Shown here one piece after another: positions 5,323 to 7,232 of a DNA stretch of 7,232 nucleotides. The notes under the pieces are model-generated. The model made no database searches. It saw nothing but the letters and a program-made list of their open reading frames with translations, and was not told the origin of the DNA. The stretch is from assembly GCA_030628755.1 (NCBI GenBank), contig DAOVQH010000122.1, positions 1 to 7,232 of the forward strand, written 5' to 3'. How positions within the stretch are numbered: the first letter of the stretch is position 1; each line of letters opens with the position of its first letter. This DNA comes from Candidatus Cloacimonadota bacterium (GTDB lineage: Bacteria; Cloacimonadota; Cloacimonadia; Cloacimonadales; TCS61). The position numbers were made by a program, and so were the translations under genes.

Positions 5323-6270
5323 CTATCTAAATAAGATGCTTAATGATTCCTCAATGTGTATTTTTTTTATTGCTATAGCAAGAAGTTCTGCTATGGAAAG
5401 CTGGACTATTTTTTTACATTTCTTTTTTTCCTCAGAGAGAGGGACAGAATTAGTAATAAATAGTTTTTCTATTGGAGATTCTTCCAATCTTTGAATTGCA
5501 TCTCCAGAAATAATACCATGTGCGCAGGCAGCGTAAACCTTGTTTGCACCTTGTTCAAGAAGAACTCTTGACATTTTGCATAAACTTCCCCCAGTATCAA
5601 TAATATCATCGAATAAAATTGCATTTTTTCCTTTAACTTCACCAATGATATTTAGAATCTCAGACTTATCATCGTTACCTATTCTGCGTTTATCACCAAT
5701 TGCTATGGCGCAGTTCAGTCTTTTTGCTAAAGCTCGAGCTCTGGCAGTACCACCTGTATCTGGAGAAACAACTACAGCATTTGATAAATCAAGGTTAGTT
5801 TTGAAGTGCCTGACGAATATCGGCATTGAATAAAGATGATCAACCGGGATATTAAAAAATCCCTGAATCTGATCGGAATGAAGATCCATAGCCACAATCC
5901 TGCTCGCACCTGCTGTAGTTATCAGGTCAGCAATAAGTTTTGCAGTAATTGGAACGCCTGTCTGATCTTTCTTATCGGATCTGGCATATCCGAAGATCGG
6001 TATTACGCAGTTGATTCTCTGTGCGGAAGCTCGTTTTAAAGCATCGATCATAATCAGCAGTTCCATCATATTATCATTAACCGGATAACATGTGGGTTGA
6101 ATTATGTATGTATCGGCTCCGCGAACATTTTCATTAATTTTAACGAAAGTGTTATCGTTAGAGAATTTAAATACATCAGCATCACCCAAGGGGATACCTG
6201 CGTATTTTGCTACTTCTTTTGCTAATTCTACGTTGGCGTTCCCAGTAAATATTTTTAGCTTTGAGAACAT
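5323..6270 (-). CDS. prs: Ribose-phosphate pyrophosphokinase (PRPP synthetase)
   Basis: Prs transfers pyrophosphate from ATP to ribose 5-phosphate, making PRPP for purine, pyrimidine, histidine, tryptophan and NAD synthesis in the cytosol. At 315 residues it has the normal class I length. Visible landmarks are the start KIFTGNANVELA, FGYARSDKKD (93-102) leading into VPITAK, the DLHSDQIQGFF block (129-139) with metal/ATP-site His131, SPDTGG (169-174), the flexible catalytic loop with KRR at 194-196, and the PRPP-binding loop FDDIIDTGGSL (220-230). The C-terminus RIHxxESxSxLF-like pattern is also present as KIHIEESLSILF. Gly105 stands just before VPITAK where many homologues have Arg. The ATG gives the expected N-terminus but has no clear Shine-Dalgarno sequence. 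It starts 7 bases after spoVG, so coupling to spoVG translation is likely. Confidence 0.97.
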   Translation of the reverse strand: MFSKLKIFTGNANVELAKEVAKYAGIPLGDADVFKFSNDNTFVKINENVRGADTYIIQPTCYPVNDNMMELLIMIDALKRASAQRINCVIPIFGYARSDKKDQTGVPITAKLIADLITTAGASRIVAMDLHSDQIQGFFNIPVDHLYSMPIFVRHFKTNLDLSNAVVVSPDTGGTARARALAKRLNCAIAIGDKRRIGNDDKSEILNIIGEVKGKNAILFDDIIDTGGSLCKMSRVLLEQGANKVYAACAHGIISGDAIQRLEESPIEKLFITNSVPLSEEKKKCKKIVQLSIAELLAIAIKKIHIEESLSILFR

Positions 6271-6277
6271 ATTTTAC

Positions 6278-6676
6278 TTATTCTTCTGCTTTCTCTTCTG
6301 TTTTTTCTTCTGTCTTTTCTTCTGTCTTTTCCTCTGTTTTTTCCTCAGTTTTTTCTTCTGTTTTTTCTTGTTCCTTTTCTTCTTTCTTTTCTTCAGCTTT
6401 TGTATCAGCGGCAGATAAAGCTCCTTGCAATACTTCTTTGTATTTATCGATGATAATCTGCTCGATCATATTTCTGGTTTCAGTGTTTATGGGATGAGCG
6501 ATATCACGATATTCGCCGGAGCTAACTCTTCGGCTTGGCATTGCAACAAAGAGACCGTTTTCTCCTTCGATAACCTTAATGTTTCTGATAATGAATGCAT
6601 CGTCGATTACGATATTCACAAATGCTTTAAGCTGATTACTTTCTCTCAGAAAGACTTTTACGTCTGTAATGTTCAT
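6278..6676 (-). CDS. spoVG: SpoVG family nucleic-acid-binding regulator with Glu/Lys repeat tail
   Basis: Residues 1-86 match SpoVG along their whole length: start MNITDVKV, then VIEGENGLFVAMPSRR (35-50) and the EYRDIAHPIN block (55-64). SpoVG proteins are small DNA/RNA-binding regulators; they are named from Bacillus sporulation but occur in many non-sporulating bacteria. The family is usually about 85-100 residues. This one has 132 because a charged, probably disordered tail follows from about residue 91, ending in six consecutive TEEK units (106-129) and AEE. The ATG overlaps the ispE stop and has an AAGGAGAG ribosome site close upstream, so the start is well supported. The prs start lies 7 bases beyond the stop. 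In Bacillus, spoVG also lies between ispE and prs, although glmU intervenes there and is absent here. The target of regulation cannot be read from the sequence. Confidence 0.95.
   Translation of the reverse strand: MNITDVKVFLRESNQLKAFVNIVIDDAFIIRNIKVIEGENGLFVAMPSRRVSSGEYRDIAHPINTETRNMIEQIIIDKYKEVLQGALSAADTKAEEKKEEKEQEKTEEKTEEKTEEKTEEKTEEKTEEKAEE
6290..6361 (-). repeat. 12-bp tandem repeat encoding (TEEK)x6 in SpoVG
   Basis: Six consecutive 12-bp units, consensus ACAGAAGAAAAA on the coding strand, encode TEEK. Units differ at synonymous positions (GAA/GAG, AAA/AAG, one ACT among ACA codons). This suggests expansion by unit duplication followed by drift that kept the peptide. More degenerate Glu/Lys codons continue on both sides. 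The repeat ends 20 bases before the prs start codon. Confidence 0.9.
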
Positions 6677-7232
6677 TTTGCTCTCCTTTTAGTTTTTGTA
6701 ATGTAATTCCAATATCCTTTTTTGGAATAATATTTTGATAATTTTTCTACGGTTTTTCTATCTGGGCAGAAGCCAATTACAGTAGCTCCACTACCGGATA
6801 GTATTGCCTTATTCGCTCCATTGTTCTGCAAATATTCGATAATTTGCTTTATCACCGGGTATTTTTTGCAAACCCCTTCTTCGAGTTTGTTATAACAGTA
6901 TGAAGTATCCTTGAAATGCATTAATTTTTCCCAGTCAGTATTTTCTTTTTTCGAGATATTTACTGCTTCATAAGCTTCTTTGCTGGGAATTTCAAAGCCG
7001 GGATTTACTAAAAGAATGTTGTAAATTTCAATATTATCGATTGATTTTACAATCTCACCTCGACCTTCACCCAAAGCGCTTCCACCTTTCAGGAAGAAGT
7101 TAATATCACTCCCAAAATTTTCAGCGGTTTTTTGCATTTCGATTTCTGTTAAATTCAAATCCCATAAGTCTGAAAGGGCTAAAATCGTCTGAGCAGCATT
7201 ACTGCTACCTCCTCCTAACCCGGCAGAAATAG
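6673..7232 (-). CDS. ispE: 4-diphosphocytidyl-2-C-methyl-D-erythritol kinase, 5' end outside window
   Basis: IspE is the GHMP-family kinase that phosphorylates CDP-methylerythritol with ATP in the cytosolic MEP (non-mevalonate) isoprenoid pathway. The reading frame is open to the right edge, so only the last 185 residues are visible and the start lies beyond base 7232. The visible part opens with the glycine-rich ATP-binding motif GLGGGSSNAA (bases 7192-7221). The Asn in place of the more common Asp is also found in E. coli IspE. Next comes the GSDINFFLKGG block carrying the family's catalytic Asp, followed by GEGRGE. The C-terminal GHMP motif is LSGSGATVIGF. The gene ends in TGA, which overlaps the spoVG ATG as ATGA, so the two are probably translationally coupled. 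Its last codons, for RRAK, also hold the spoVG ribosome-binding site. The motifs make the identification secure; nothing can be said about its N-terminus or promoter. Confidence 0.96.
   Translation of the reverse strand, partial: ISAGLGGGSSNAAQTILALSDLWDLNLTEIEMQKTAENFGSDINFFLKGGSALGEGRGEIVKSIDNIEIYNILLVNPGFEIPSKEAYEAVNISKKENTDWEKLMHFKDTSYCYNKLEEGVCKKYPVIKQIIEYLQNNGANKAILSGSGATVIGFCPDRKTVEKLSKYYSKKGYWNYITKTKRRAK
6681..6688 (-). promoter_or_regulatory. Ribosome-binding site of spoVG inside the ispE 3' end
   Basis: The minus strand reads AAGGAGAG four bases before the spoVG ATG (six if only AAGGAG is counted). The site lies wholly within ispE codons, and the start and stop codons overlap as ATGA. 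It fixes the spoVG start and allows reinitiation by ribosomes finishing ispE. Confidence 0.85.

Noticed and set aside
6290..6361. CRISPR-like array because of regular repeats
   Set aside because: Units are 12 bp with no spacers and encode TEEK in frame; this is a coding tandem repeat.
6261..6497. Plus-strand open frame rich in FSSV repeats opposite spoVG
   Set aside because: It is the antisense reading of the TEEK repeat; the minus-strand SpoVG match explains it fully, and the repeat makes long open frames on both strands by composition.
1..7232. Mobile element, phage or defence system
   Set aside because: No transposase, integrase, terminal repeats, tRNA junction or composition shift; every gene but one matches a core housekeeping family.

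Overview
The window is an AT-rich bacterial chromosome segment, roughly one third G+C by eye. All twelve genes lie on the minus strand, so the text below reads from the right end (about 7232) to the left end (1). Gaps between genes are 39 bases or less, and several genes overlap. I see no promoter, terminator, mobile element, tRNA, rRNA or CRISPR array. The simplest reading is one stretch of a long housekeeping operon that enters from the right, with its promoter outside the window.

Order of transcription: ispE (5' part missing), spoVG, prs, rplY (bL25/CTC type), pth, rpsF (bS6), ssb, rpsR (bS18), a DUF2232/YybS-like membrane protein, rplI (bL9), an unrecognised six-helix membrane protein, a short DUF721/DciA-like protein, and rpe. 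Two widely conserved bacterial neighbourhoods are joined here. The first is ispE-spoVG-prs-ctc-pth, seen in Firmicutes with extra genes and in other phyla without spoVG. The second is rpsF-ssb-rpsR-DUF2232-rplI. Together they serve isoprenoid precursor synthesis (IspE), PRPP supply (Prs, with Rpe in the pentose phosphate pathway), ribosome structure (bS6, bS18, bL9, bL25), peptidyl-tRNA recycling (Pth) and DNA replication (SSB and probably a DciA-like helicase partner).

The organism has the MEP isoprenoid pathway, SpoVG without any visible sporulation context, low G+C and occasional GTG/TTG starts. This fits a low-GC, probably uncultured bacterial lineage; Cloacimonadota or a relative is my best guess, at low confidence, because no marker here settles it.

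Most of the window is ordinary core genome. The points worth a second look are: Glu/Lys-rich low-complexity extensions on three different proteins (a TEEK tandem repeat ending SpoVG, an acidic tail on bL25, an N-terminal extension on bS18); a 10-bp hairpin just before rpsF; unusual gene junctions (rpsR and the DUF2232 gene in one frame separated by TAA-GTC-GTG; a 20-base overlap into rplI); and an unknown membrane protein placed just before the DciA-like gene. I found no convincing new multi-gene system.
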